In this document: one piece after another, positions 18,911 to 27,396 of the stretch
Layout of the letters: every line of letters starts with the position of its first letter
Numbering within the stretch: position 1 is the stretch's first letter
NCBI RefSeq assembly: GCF_002072215.1
Contig: NZ_JXMW01000028.1
Span: forward strand, 1 to 64,000
From: Methanobrevibacter arboriphilus JCM 13429 = DSM 1125
GTDB taxonomy: Archaea; Methanobacteriota; Methanobacteria; Methanobacteriales; Methanobacteriaceae
DNA length: 64,000 nucleotides
Reading direction: 5' to 3'
Program-made: the position numbers and the translations under genes
Notes under the pieces: model-generated
Told to the model about the DNA's origin: nothing
Seen by the model: the letters and a program-made list of their open reading frames with translations, nothing else
Database searches by the model: none

Positions 18911-19487
18911 TTTGATCACTATTTATTATTGATTTTTTATTATATTAATATATTACTAAAAAATATTAATATATCTCTAAACAGATATGCAATAAATAAC
19001 TAATTTTCTATAATTTTTATTTTAACGTTTTACTTTGAACTTTTACAAAATTTTTGCATTTTAATTATACTTTTAAGAATTTTTATAATTTTTCAATAAC
19101 TTTTACAATAATACGTTATTTTTTTATAAATGTTATTTTTATTAATGTGTTTAACATATTTTTTTTATATTTTTTATATTTTTTTTATATTTTTTTTTAA
19201 AGAAGTGATACAAAATTTATTTATCTCATTTATTAACAAGTTTATAATAATAGAAATAATAATAGAATAATTATATTCGAATTTAAACTATAACTATTCA
19301 AATTGAAAATATAAAGAACAATACAAATATAAAGACTAATACAACATTTATTTAAAACTGTTTAATTTATTTCATATGATTTAATTTACTTGTTTTAGAT
19401 AATTTGTTTCTTTATTATCTTTTTTTCGCCGTTTAAAAGCAAATATTAATAAATAATCAAAATAAAAACATTTTTAGGAGTCAAATT
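18911..19487. other. Divergent AT-rich spacer
   Basis: No gene seen. Holds the promoters of the CPBP gene (minus) and archaetidylserine synthase (plus). It is T-rich (poly-T near 19155-19200) with no clear repeat array. Confidence 0.4.
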
Positions 19488-20222
19488 ATGGAATTAAAAA
19501 AAACTAATATAGGATGTTTCATGGCAGTGCCTGATCTGATTTCATTGTTGAATTTATCATTTGGGTTTTTAGCGATTTTGATGGCTATAAATAACCAGAT
19601 AGTTATTTCTGCAACTTTCATAATTATTGCACTAATTTTTGACTCTTTAGATGGATGGGTAGCTAGAAAATTATCTAGAGTTGATAATCATGGTTTTGGG
19701 AAAAACATTGATTCTTTATCTGATATTGTTTCTTTTGGTGTTGCTCCAGGAATACTTTTGTATTGTTCAGGAAAAATTTATATGGAAATCTTAGGTTTAT
19801 CTAGTCAAATTCATTATTTGGATTATTTATTAGCTATTATATCATTATTTGTGGTTATTTGTGGAGTATTACGCCTTACTCGTTTTAATGTTATTGCTGA
19901 GAAGATAGATTTTAATGGATTTATTGGAATACCTATTCCAACTGCAGGAATCATTTTGGCTTCATTTATATTAACTGGATTTTTTAATATATACTTGGCT
20001 ATGTTTTTAATGATAGTAGTTGGATTTTTAATGATAAGTAATATTAAGTATTCAAAACTAAATAATCCAAAAATATTGCTTATTTGTGCAATATTGGTCA
20101 TTTTAACTATTGTTCCGTATAAACTAATTTATATGGGCATAAATATCCCTGCAACTATCATTTTTATAATAACTATATTATATATTCTTATGGGAATAAT
20201 TAAGCATATATTTAAGAAATAA
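19488..20222 (+). CDS. pssA: Archaetidylserine synthase (CDP-alcohol phosphatidyltransferase family)
   Basis: Transfers serine onto CDP-archaeol to make archaetidylserine, a major polar lipid of methanogens. The 244-residue membrane protein has about eight hydrophobic segments. The CDP-alcohol phosphotransferase signature DG-xx-AR...G-xxx-D-xxx-D is seen in LDGWVARKLSR followed by FGKNIDSLSDIVSFGVAPGI. The Asp-rich first loop and the conserved second Asp pair are intact. ATG 19488 follows TAGGAGT. DUF515-like and sortase genes follow on the same strand, all with envelope roles. Confidence 0.88.
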   Translation: MELKKTNIGCFMAVPDLISLLNLSFGFLAILMAINNQIVISATFIIIALIFDSLDGWVARKLSRVDNHGFGKNIDSLSDIVSFGVAPGILLYCSGKIYMEILGLSSQIHYLDYLLAIISLFVVICGVLRLTRFNVIAEKIDFNGFIGIPIPTAGIILASFILTGFFNIYLAMFLMIVVGFLMISNIKYSKLNNPKILLICAILVILTIVPYKLIYMGINIPATIIFIITILYILMGIIKHIFKK

Positions 20223-20236
20223 TTATTATTTTCTGA

Positions 20237-20331
20237 TGTTTAGGTATTCTTGGCTTAAGTATTTTGGTGTTTAGGTAATTTTAGTGCTTAGATTTTTTAG
20301 CATTAGATTTTCGGTGCTTAGGTATTTTTGG
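20237..20331. repeat. Degenerate 14-17-bp tandem repeat, 6 copies
   Basis: Copies start at 20237, 20254, 20268, 20285, 20301 and 20315. The core is TGYTTAGGTATTTTTGG. This spacer, between the archaetidylserine synthase and DUF515-like genes, is richer in G than neighbouring ones. Confidence 0.7.
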
Positions 20332-20437
20332 TTAATACAAAGAATATCTTAAATATACGAATGAACAAGGCATTTATATTCTTTCTAGCTTCTTTCCTCT
20401 ATGATAACATTCTATTTTTCAGTAGAGGTTTGGTAAT

Positions 20438-22444
20438 TTGGAAGATGATGGTGAAAAAAATAATTCTAAATTTGATATTGATAAATTAAACTTATTCAAT
20501 AAATCGAAATTATTCAGTAAATTGAAATTATTTAATAGATTAAAATCATTTAATTCGACTTCAATGGATAAATTAAGATCATTAAAATTTATTAATAATT
20601 TAGAACATGATTTTAAAAATAGAAATTTTTTAAAAAATAAATTAAAGAAAGGGGTTAATAATAATAAATATGGTAAATCTAATGATAATTACAAATATAA
20701 TGGATCTGATAAATCTAATAATAAACAGGGCCATGATAAAAAAAATATTGATACTATACAAAATATTAAAAATATCAGAAAAAATTTCATAAATAATCGC
20801 AGTTATAGTTTTAATAATCCAAATAGTTATAATAATCCTGATAAAGCTAACAATAATAAAATTAGCTCTGATAAATTTAATCATAATTATTTAGATGAAG
20901 TTGAAAATATTAATAAAATTAAACTTGAAAGGATTGAATCAGGAAAAACTAAATTAGGAAGAAACAAACTAGGAAAAATTAAGTCAAAAAGAAATAAATC
21001 AGAGAGAATTGAATCCAGAAGATTTAAGTCAGAAAAAAATATTAAAAATATAAAACAAAATAAAAATCCTATTAAAAGTATTAAAAGTTTATTCAATAAA
21101 AGTATTAATAATTTAAATAATAGTAATAATACTAATAACAAGGATAATATTGATAATGTAGATAATGACGTTAGTAGTAATATTGGTAACAATATTGGTA
21201 ATAATATTAGTAATAATAATATTGATAATAATAATATTAGGAGTATTAATGAAGATAATAATGAATCAAAAACAATCATTGGTGCAGCTATTTTTGGTTT
21301 AATAATTATTGTTGTATTATTTTCTTCTTACTATTTTTTATTTTATCAACCTTATCAAAATGATTTGGCTGCAGCTAAGACTAATAAGTTAAATGAATTA
21401 AATTCTCTTTTTAAAGGACCTCTTTCTCTTGATAACAACGTTTTAGCACTTACTTCAGAAATTGAATTAGCTAAATCTCCTGAAGAGGTAAATGCTATTG
21501 ATGTTTTAAGACCTGCTACTAGTTCGTGGAGAGAATATCATAGTAAACAGCTAAATAAAACTAAAGATGTTTTTGGTAGAGTTATGCTAAATTATGATAC
21601 AAATGAGCAAGGTATTTCTATTGGGGGCAGTGAAGAAAATTCTGATTCTATTAAAGATTATAGTAAAGATTTCAGTATGAGTTCTAGTAATAATGGTAAT
21701 CCTAAAAATGTTATAATGGATGTAAATGATGCTAGTTTATTTATAAGTGAAAATGATGCTATTGTATTGTCTAATATTGCATTTGAGAAGCCAGATACTG
21801 TTGCAGTTCCTATTTTGATTGATAGATTACAGGCAGGAGCGGGGTTAATATCAATAGGTTCTGTTGTTGATATTTACACTTTATCTAATAGTAGCTATCA
21901 AATTCAGTCAAATGAAGATGATTCTACAGAAGGATCTAATATTTCTACTAATGATTCTAATAATGAGAATAATAATCAAAATACTGATTTAACAACTACT
22001 AATAAAAATTCTAATTTAATAGACAATTCTCCAGACATTAGTGGTTCTACAGTTCTTGCTATTATGAGGTCAAAAGATAGTGGTGTTATAGATGCTAACT
22101 ATATTAAATCTAGAACTTTGATTAATGGGAATAATACAAATCAAATCGAAAACAGCAACTCATTTTCAACTGATGTTGAAGAAATGATTAGAGGATCAAT
22201 TTCTGGAGGCTATAATGAGGAACATTTTGCTTCTATTTTAAATAAATATGGCCTAAGACTCTCTGATTATGAGAGAAAGTCTAGTTTAGGTGAAATTGAT
22301 GTTCAATATTTATTATTAATAGAGGTTCCAAGAGAAGACGTGTCTCATGTTATAAATAATATGGATAATATAATTTTAACTATACCTACTTCAAATGCTC
22401 CTAATTGGATGATAAATGAGTTAAAACAAGCATATTTTAGTTAA
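20438..22444 (+). CDS. DUF515-like protein with long Asn/Lys-rich cytosolic region
   Basis: A 668-residue protein. Residues 1-278 are low-complexity, rich in Asn, Lys, Ser and Ile, with basic repeats (KLFSKLKLFNRLKSF; GKTKLGRNKLGKIKSKRNKS) and a poly-Asn zone. A single transmembrane helix follows (about 280-302, IIGAAIFGLIIIVVLF). The extracytoplasmic C-terminal domain carries the archaeal DUF515-like features, including VAVPILIDRLQAGAGLISIG and SVVDIYTL, which resemble SAF-type folds of pilus proteins. I recall DUF515 next to archaetidylserine synthase in Methanobacteria but have not checked it. TTG at 20438 follows GAGGT. Function unknown; envelope or pilus-related is inference. A Thr/Asn-rich linker (residues about 490-530) interrupts the C-terminal domain. 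Confidence 0.68.
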   Translation: MEDDGEKNNSKFDIDKLNLFNKSKLFSKLKLFNRLKSFNSTSMDKLRSLKFINNLEHDFKNRNFLKNKLKKGVNNNKYGKSNDNYKYNGSDKSNNKQGHDKKNIDTIQNIKNIRKNFINNRSYSFNNPNSYNNPDKANNNKISSDKFNHNYLDEVENINKIKLERIESGKTKLGRNKLGKIKSKRNKSERIESRRFKSEKNIKNIKQNKNPIKSIKSLFNKSINNLNNSNNTNNKDNIDNVDNDVSSNIGNNIGNNISNNNIDNNNIRSINEDNNESKTIIGAAIFGLIIIVVLFSSYYFLFYQPYQNDLAAAKTNKLNELNSLFKGPLSLDNNVLALTSEIELAKSPEEVNAIDVLRPATSSWREYHSKQLNKTKDVFGRVMLNYDTNEQGISIGGSEENSDSIKDYSKDFSMSSSNNGNPKNVIMDVNDASLFISENDAIVLSNIAFEKPDTVAVPILIDRLQAGAGLISIGSVVDIYTLSNSSYQIQSNEDDSTEGSNISTNDSNNENNNQNTDLTTTNKNSNLIDNSPDISGSTVLAIMRSKDSGVIDANYIKSRTLINGNNTNQIENSNSFSTDVEEMIRGSISGGYNEEHFASILNKYGLRLSDYERKSSLGEIDVQYLLLIEVPREDVSHVINNMDNIILTIPTSNAPNWMINELKQAYFS

Positions 22445-22609
22445 ATCTATAAATAATTATAAATAATCTAATATTAATTTACTTAATATTAATTTACTAA
22501 CTACTAATTTAATAAATATAATAATATGATTGATTTATTAGTATGATTGAGTTGATTAATCTAATTAAGTTGATTAATTTAATAATTGATAGGTAAACTA
22601 TTTATTATT

Positions 22610-22700
22610 AAGTATTATTATTAAGTATTAGCATTAAGTATTAGCATTGAGTATTAATATTGAGTATTAGTATTAAGTATTAATATTAAGCATAATATTC
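22610..22700. repeat. 13-bp tandem repeat, 7 copies
   Basis: Units in exact 13-bp register with consensus RAGTATTARYATT, starting 22610, 22623, 22636, 22649, 22662, 22675 and 22688 (last one diverged). Confidence 0.88.
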
Positions 22701-23017
22701 ATAAGTATAATATTCGTAATATTTAGCTGTATATTATTATTAAAATAAATATAATTTTATAGTATAAATATAATATATATATAACATATAATTAGTATAG
22801 TATTTAATATAGAATTATATAATTTTATATAGATTATATACTATTAAATTTTAATGGATAATTTTAACTTATTTTATAATCATAACTTATATAATGACTT
22901 AAATTATTATAAATATATTAATAAGAGTTTTATCTAATATATTTATTTAATAATGAGGTTTATAATTATTTGTGCTTGTTATCATGTTTGATTATTTTAA
23001 TCTTAAGCAGTAAAATG

Positions 23018-23026
23018 TTATATATA
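23018..23026 (+). promoter_or_regulatory. TATA box, probable sortase promoter
   Basis: TTATATATA is preceded by a purine-rich AAAATG that fits a BRE. It is 67 bp upstream of the sortase TTG start, giving a transcription start near 23047 and a leader of about 45 nt. Confidence 0.4.
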
Positions 23027-23092
23027 GTTAAATTTATTTATATTAGTGATAGTATATTAATTATAGTCATTGTTTAATATTTTGGTGATATT

Positions 23093-23818
23093 TTGGTAAA
23101 AATTGCAACAGTTGTGGTTATTATAGGTCTTTTAGTAGTGGGTATGTATGCTTTACTAGAAGTTTCATACTACTCATCAAAGTTGTCAATTGAGAAAGAC
23201 CTTTCATCCCCTGTGGTTTTGATTCCCTCTATAGGGGTAAATGAGAAAGTTAATAATGTTTCTATTTCTCAGGGTGTTTATCATGAAGAAGTTTCCAAGC
23301 TTCCTACAAAGGGAGATGTTATCCTATTTGGTCATAGGACAAGTTATAGTTCTCCTTTCTTGCGATTAAATGAGCTTAAAACAGGAGATATAGTTACTTT
23401 GGAATGGCCTGGAATAGGTCAGGTTAATTACACAGTTAAAAACTCAACTATAGTTCCAGCTAGCTATTTATTGCCAGTTCATAATGATACTCAAAGATTA
23501 TATTTAATCACCTGCGATCCTCCAGGGTTTACAACAAATAGATTGATAATTACTGCTGATATGAGTAGTTTGGGTCCATTAAATGAGACAATTACAAAAG
23601 AAAATCCTAATACTCAAAATGCTTTAATAATCTGCTTATTATTTTTAGGTTTAGGTTTAATTCTTTCATACTTTTATCCAATTAAAGAGGATAGATTGTA
23701 TATTTTAATTGCGGTATTAATTATATCTGGAGCTTTATTCTTTGCATATTTTGTCCCGTTTGACCCCGATATAATAGCTTCTAAAATTAATTGGTTAAAC
23801 GGAGACTTTAGTACTTGA
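23093..23818 (+). CDS. Membrane-anchored sortase
   Basis: Sortases are cysteine transpeptidases that link surface proteins to each other or to the wall. The 241-residue protein has an N-terminal membrane helix (about 3-20), a catalytic domain with His81 (FGHRTS), Cys141 (LYLITCDPPG) and Arg150 (TNRLII), and two C-terminal membrane helices. All three catalytic residues are present. The two extra C-terminal helices are typical of archaeal/class E-D-like forms. TTG at 23093 has GGTGAT upstream. It lies among envelope genes. The substrates and sorting signal are not identified here. Confidence 0.88.
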   Translation: MVKIATVVVIIGLLVVGMYALLEVSYYSSKLSIEKDLSSPVVLIPSIGVNEKVNNVSISQGVYHEEVSKLPTKGDVILFGHRTSYSSPFLRLNELKTGDIVTLEWPGIGQVNYTVKNSTIVPASYLLPVHNDTQRLYLITCDPPGFTTNRLIITADMSSLGPLNETITKENPNTQNALIICLLFLGLGLILSYFYPIKEDRLYILIAVLIISGALFFAYFVPFDPDIIASKINWLNGDFST

Positions 23819-23854
23819 TTTGAAAATTGAAATTTTATTTATGGTGAATTTTTT

Positions 23855-24253
23855 ATGTTGAATGTTGAAAAAGAATTTTTTTCTAATATTACTTTTAGAG
23901 AAAGAGCAATATTTGAAGGAGCAATTAGTATGGGTGCTCTTTTTCACCAGTTTATTGGCACTCCTGTAAATAAGGAGACTGTAAATAGTTTAGAACTTGC
24001 TATTGAGAAATCACTTTCTCTTCAACCAGCTATTGAAAAAGTTGAAGTAGATATTAACTTAGATATTTTAGAAAGAGAAATATCTGAATTTGAATACACT
24101 TCTCTAACTGGAGATATGATAGATGTTAAAATTTACTCAAAAGTCAATAAAACTTTAGCAATTATAAGGATGAAGTTTATTGAAGAGTTAAACTATCCTT
24201 TAATGTTTATTGAAGATATTCAGGAAGATATTAATGAAAATATTCAAAAATAA
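23855..24253 (+). CDS. mptD: Archaeal dihydroneopterin aldolase (MptD-like)
   Basis: A 132-residue protein matching the archaeal dihydroneopterin aldolase family of methanopterin biosynthesis, which splits 7,8-dihydroneopterin to the hydroxymethyl product and glycolaldehyde. The N-terminal FRERAIFEGAISMGALFHQF and GTPV segment is the family's most conserved part. It is unrelated in sequence to bacterial FolB. ATG 23855 follows GGTGAA. Tetrahydromethanopterin is the C1 carrier of methanogenesis. It follows sortase by 36 bp, so the two may share a transcript though their roles differ. Confidence 0.8.
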   Translation: MLNVEKEFFSNITFRERAIFEGAISMGALFHQFIGTPVNKETVNSLELAIEKSLSLQPAIEKVEVDINLDILEREISEFEYTSLTGDMIDVKIYSKVNKTLAIIRMKFIEELNYPLMFIEDIQEDINENIQK

Positions 24254-24330
24254 TTAAAAGTTAGTTAAAAGTTAGTTAAAACTTAGTTAAAACTTAATTA
24301 AAAGCTAGTTAAAAGCTAGTTAAAAGCTAG
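24254..24330. repeat. 11-bp tandem repeat, 7 copies
   Basis: Units in exact 11-bp register: TTAAAAGTTAG twice, TTAAAACTTAG, TTAAAACTTAA, TTAAAAGCTAG three times (the first runs on from the mptD stop at 24251-24253). The same core word AGTTAAAAG appears in the array at 31353. Confidence 0.9.
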
Positions 24331-24732
24331 TTGAATTTGTTTAAAAAATATTTTTCAATTATATAGTTTTTAAACATAAATTAAATTATTTTACTTATTT
24401 TTATAAATTTTATTTTTAAATTTAACTTAATTTATATAAGTTAATTTATATATTACCAATGAAAAATATATGAAGATTATAAAAGAATAAATTTAAATAT
24501 TAATAGAATAAATCTTATTATGTTACATGGTAAGTACATAATTTTTAAAAAAATTTCATTTGATTTTTAATATTTTGGAGTAAAAAAGATTTTAAATTTA
24601 AGTTTCCATTATAAAATTGTTTTACAATATTTTTAATTATTCTTTTATCTTAATAATTATCTATAATTTTTAATTTAAAGAATGGTTAAATTCACATCTC
24701 TTTAGAGTGTATTGTACACAGGAAGTGAACAT
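24254..24732. other. Spacer with 11-bp array
   Basis: No gene seen beyond the tandem array at its left end. The rest is AT-rich; AATATATGAAGAT near 24468 is TATA-like. Confidence 0.5.
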
Positions 24733-25365
24733 ATGATAGAAGATAAAATACAAGTTCTAAGAAAAGCTGCTAAAGTTTCTAATGAACAAAGTTCAGACAA
24801 ATTATGGTGTGTTGCTGCTGGAAATGAAGAACTAGTTAATAACATTGCTTACACAGCTATAGCTTCTAAAGATCGTGTTAAGATACTCTTCAGAGAACAT
24901 ATTACTTTGGAAGAATCTTATGTTCATAAAAAATTTGATTTTATCATGTTATATGGAGACTCTGATAAAATACGTGAACTTAGCTATGTCTGTAAAGAGA
25001 ATGGAGGGGCTTATATTCAAATTGCTCCTTTTTATGTAGGCAATGAACCTAATTTAACTTTACTTGTGGCTCCAGATGATGCTCTTAAAAAACTTGTAGG
25101 GGATGCAGAAAGAAATAATTCTCAATTTTCTATATTATTAGAAGATCAAACTACTGGATTTATTGAAACTGATTTACATCTAAGAATTAACCTCCCTAAT
25201 TTTTTACAGACTATGTTAGCTCCATTATTTAATATGAGTGATGTTGTTTTATCAACGATTCTTATATCAATTGAAAATGAAGAAGATATTGGGAAAATTA
25301 GAAAAATTGCTGATAAGAATAATGTATTTTTAATTGATTTCAAAGATATTGTTGAGAATAAATAA
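24733..25365 (+). CDS. Conserved hypothetical protein next to MreB-like
   Basis: A 210-residue soluble protein. I do not recognise the family. It has no signal peptide or membrane helix. The sequence has an alternating hydrophobic pattern typical of alpha/beta folds, with strands such as FDFIMLYGDSDKIRELS, AYIQIAPFYVG and LTLLVAPDDALKKL. It ends with an ISIENEEDIGKIRKIAD helical region. I chose ATG 24733 (MIEDKIQVLRKA) with GGAAGTGA upstream instead of the upstream TTG at 24712. It precedes the MreB-like gene by 213 bp on the same strand, so a shape or envelope link is only suggested by position. Confidence 0.7.
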   Translation: MIEDKIQVLRKAAKVSNEQSSDKLWCVAAGNEELVNNIAYTAIASKDRVKILFREHITLEESYVHKKFDFIMLYGDSDKIRELSYVCKENGGAYIQIAPFYVGNEPNLTLLVAPDDALKKLVGDAERNNSQFSILLEDQTTGFIETDLHLRINLPNFLQTMLAPLFNMSDVVLSTILISIENEEDIGKIRKIADKNNVFLIDFKDIVENK

Positions 25366-25578
25366 AATTTTAAAATAATAAAATTTTGAAATAATAATTT
25401 TGAAATAATATTTTTAAAATAATATTCTAAAATAAAAATATTCTAAAATAAATAAAATTTTTATGTATTTATATATTTAATTCATTGTTAATTATAATTC
25501 ATTATTGTTAATCAATAAATTAATTAAATAATAATTAAATTATTATTAATAAGAGGAATTAATATAAGAGGAATTAGT

Positions 25579-26652
25579 ATGAAACTATTTGGAAGTAATG
25601 ATAATAATAAAAAAATAGAACCTAAAAAAGGAATTACTAATAGCTTAGGGATTGATTTAGGTACTTTAAATACTGTAATTGCAAAACCATCTGGGGATAA
25701 ATTCGATTTGTATCAAATTCCTTCAGTTGTAGCTGTTAAAAAAGAAGACACTTCTTCTGTTTTAGCTGTTGGTGAAGAGGCTAAATTAATGCTTGGAAGA
25801 ACTCCTGAAGATATTGTGGCACTTAGACCTTTAAGAAAAGGTGTTATTGAGAGTATTGCTCAAGCTCAAGCATTACTTGTCAAAGCTATGGAAATAGGCA
25901 TTAAAGAAGGTGAATCTGTCGGTAGAATTGTTATTGGTATTCCTGGAGATTCTTCTGAGGTAGAAAGAGGAGCTGTTGAAAAAATTGGTAGAGATGCTGG
26001 TGCAAATTATATTTTAGTTATTAGTGAAGGATTAGCTGCTGCTATTGGGGCTGGATTACCTATTGCAGAACCTGATGGAACTATGGTTGTTGATATTGGT
26101 GCAGGTTCTACTGACTTAGTTGTTATTTCTCTTGGTGGAATAACTGATATTGAAACTGTTAGAGTTGGTGGAGATGATATTGATAATAATATTGTAGATC
26201 TTGTTAAAGAGAAATATAATGTTGGAATTGGTATACATGATGCTGAAGCTGCGAAAATTAAAGTGGGTATGTTCCATTGTAGTGAAGATTTAGAAGTTCA
26301 AACTACTGAAATCATCGGTAAATCTATTGAAACTAACAGACCTAAAAAAGTTGTGATTGATTCTTTACTCGTAGCTGATGCTGCTGAACCAATAATGCAG
26401 GAAATTATTAATGGGTTAAATTTAGTATTAGAAAGACTTTCTCCAGAGTTAATAACTGGTGTTTATCATAATAGCGTTGCTGTTGGTGGAAGTTCTCAGT
26501 TAAAAGGTCTTAAAGAAAGAATCTGTGATGAATTATCAATTCCAGTATCTATTTCTGAGGATCCAATGACTGTTGTAGCTAAAGGTGCAGCTATTGTTGC
26601 AGCTGAACCAAGAGCTTTAGAACCTGAAGTTCGTTTAAAAGCTATGAAATAA
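25579..26652 (+). CDS. MreB/Hsp70-fold actin-like ATPase
   Basis: A 357-residue protein of the actin/Hsp70 superfamily resembling MreB, the cytoskeletal filament that guides wall synthesis in rod-shaped bacteria. Phosphate-1 loop SLGIDLGTLNTVIAK (23-36), phosphate-2 VVDIGAGSTDLVVISLGG (about 170-188), connecting helix IGKSIETNRPKKV and the adenosine loop VAVGGSSQLKGL are all present. The N-terminal KLFGSNDNNKKIEPKKG extension precedes the fold. Archaeal MreB-like proteins are known in Methanobacteriales, which have pseudomurein walls. ATG 25579 follows AGAGGA. It follows an unknown protein gene and sits near sortase. Confidence 0.85.
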   Translation: MKLFGSNDNNKKIEPKKGITNSLGIDLGTLNTVIAKPSGDKFDLYQIPSVVAVKKEDTSSVLAVGEEAKLMLGRTPEDIVALRPLRKGVIESIAQAQALLVKAMEIGIKEGESVGRIVIGIPGDSSEVERGAVEKIGRDAGANYILVISEGLAAAIGAGLPIAEPDGTMVVDIGAGSTDLVVISLGGITDIETVRVGGDDIDNNIVDLVKEKYNVGIGIHDAEAAKIKVGMFHCSEDLEVQTTEIIGKSIETNRPKKVVIDSLLVADAAEPIMQEIINGLNLVLERLSPELITGVYHNSVAVGGSSQLKGLKERICDELSIPVSISEDPMTVVAKGAAIVAAEPRALEPEVRLKAMK

Positions 26653-27116
26653 TTAAATATAATTTTTATTGTAAATTTTTAATTATTTTTAATTATTCTT
26701 AATTATTTTTCATTATTTAATTATTCTTAATTATTCTTAATTATTTTTCATTATTTTTCATTATTTTTTGCTTTAATTATTTTTTTGCTTTATTTTTATT
26801 TTTATCCATTGTTTTTATTCTTTATTTTATTTTTCGTCTTATTTTTATTTTTATTCTTTTGTTTTTTCATTTTTGCATTGTTTTTTTTGTAATGAATAAT
26901 TTTATTAATTATCATGAATAATCTATATATCATAATAAAAATATTATATAATAATGTAAGTTTAACTAAGATATCAACAAGATATTAATAAGTAATATTT
27001 GTTAATATTAGATATATATAGAGATTTAAATTGATACAAATAGTTGGATGTTTGCATATAACTTTTTTAGATTTAATAAAATTATTATATTAAAAATTAT
27101 CTTATAGGAGATTTTC
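26653..27116. other. AT-rich spacer with 10-bp array
   Basis: No gene seen. The left part is the 10-bp array at 26681-26768, the middle is T-rich, and the right part holds the kor promoter (CTATATATCATAAT near 26921 is TATA-like). Confidence 0.5.
26681..26768. repeat. 10-bp tandem repeat, 9 copies
   Basis: Units alternate AATTATTTTT, AATTATTCTT and CATTATTTTT in 10-bp register, with one 8-bp copy at 26711-26718. Confidence 0.82.
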
Positions 27117-27377
27117 ATGATTAAAATAGACTCTGAATTATGTAAAGGATGTGATCTTTGTATTGAATCGTGTCCTAAACATGTTTATCAAAAATCATCT
27201 AAGGAAAATAAGAAAGGTGTTTATTTACCATTTCCTGAAAATGAAGAAAAATGTAATAAATGTCACTTATGTGAATTAATGTGTCCTGATCAAGCTATAA
27301 CTGTAGAAGATGAAGATGATCATGGTAAAGATGATAATAAAGATGATCATGATGAAAATATTAGTGATGATAAATAG
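27117..27377 (+). CDS. korD: 2-oxoglutarate:ferredoxin oxidoreductase, delta (ferredoxin) subunit
   Basis: An 86-residue polyferredoxin subunit with two [4Fe-4S] motifs: C9, C12, C15, C19 and C46, C49, C52, C56. It passes electrons from the KorAB catalytic core. After residue 62 comes an unusual Asp/His/Lys-rich tail (DEDDHGKDDNKDDHDENIS) not part of the ferredoxin fold. ATG 27117 follows TAGGAGAT. korA starts 20 bp after its stop, then korB and korC: a clear operon. Confidence 0.9.
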   Translation: MIKIDSELCKGCDLCIESCPKHVYQKSSKENKKGVYLPFPENEEKCNKCHLCELMCPDQAITVEDEDDHGKDDNKDDHDENISDDK

Positions 27378-27396
27378 GGAGATATGAGGTTTTAAA

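Larger units (their letters stand above)
22445..23092. other. AT-rich spacer with 13-bp array and sortase promoter
   Basis: No gene seen. Contains the 13-bp tandem repeat at 22610-22700 and a TATA-type promoter near 23018-23026. Confidence 0.5.

Noticed and set aside
20887-21279. Leu/Ile-rich minus-strand frame of 130 residues
   Set aside because: It is the mirror of the Asn-rich plus-strand gene; reverse complements of AAT runs read as Ile/Leu runs. No ribosome site and no family.
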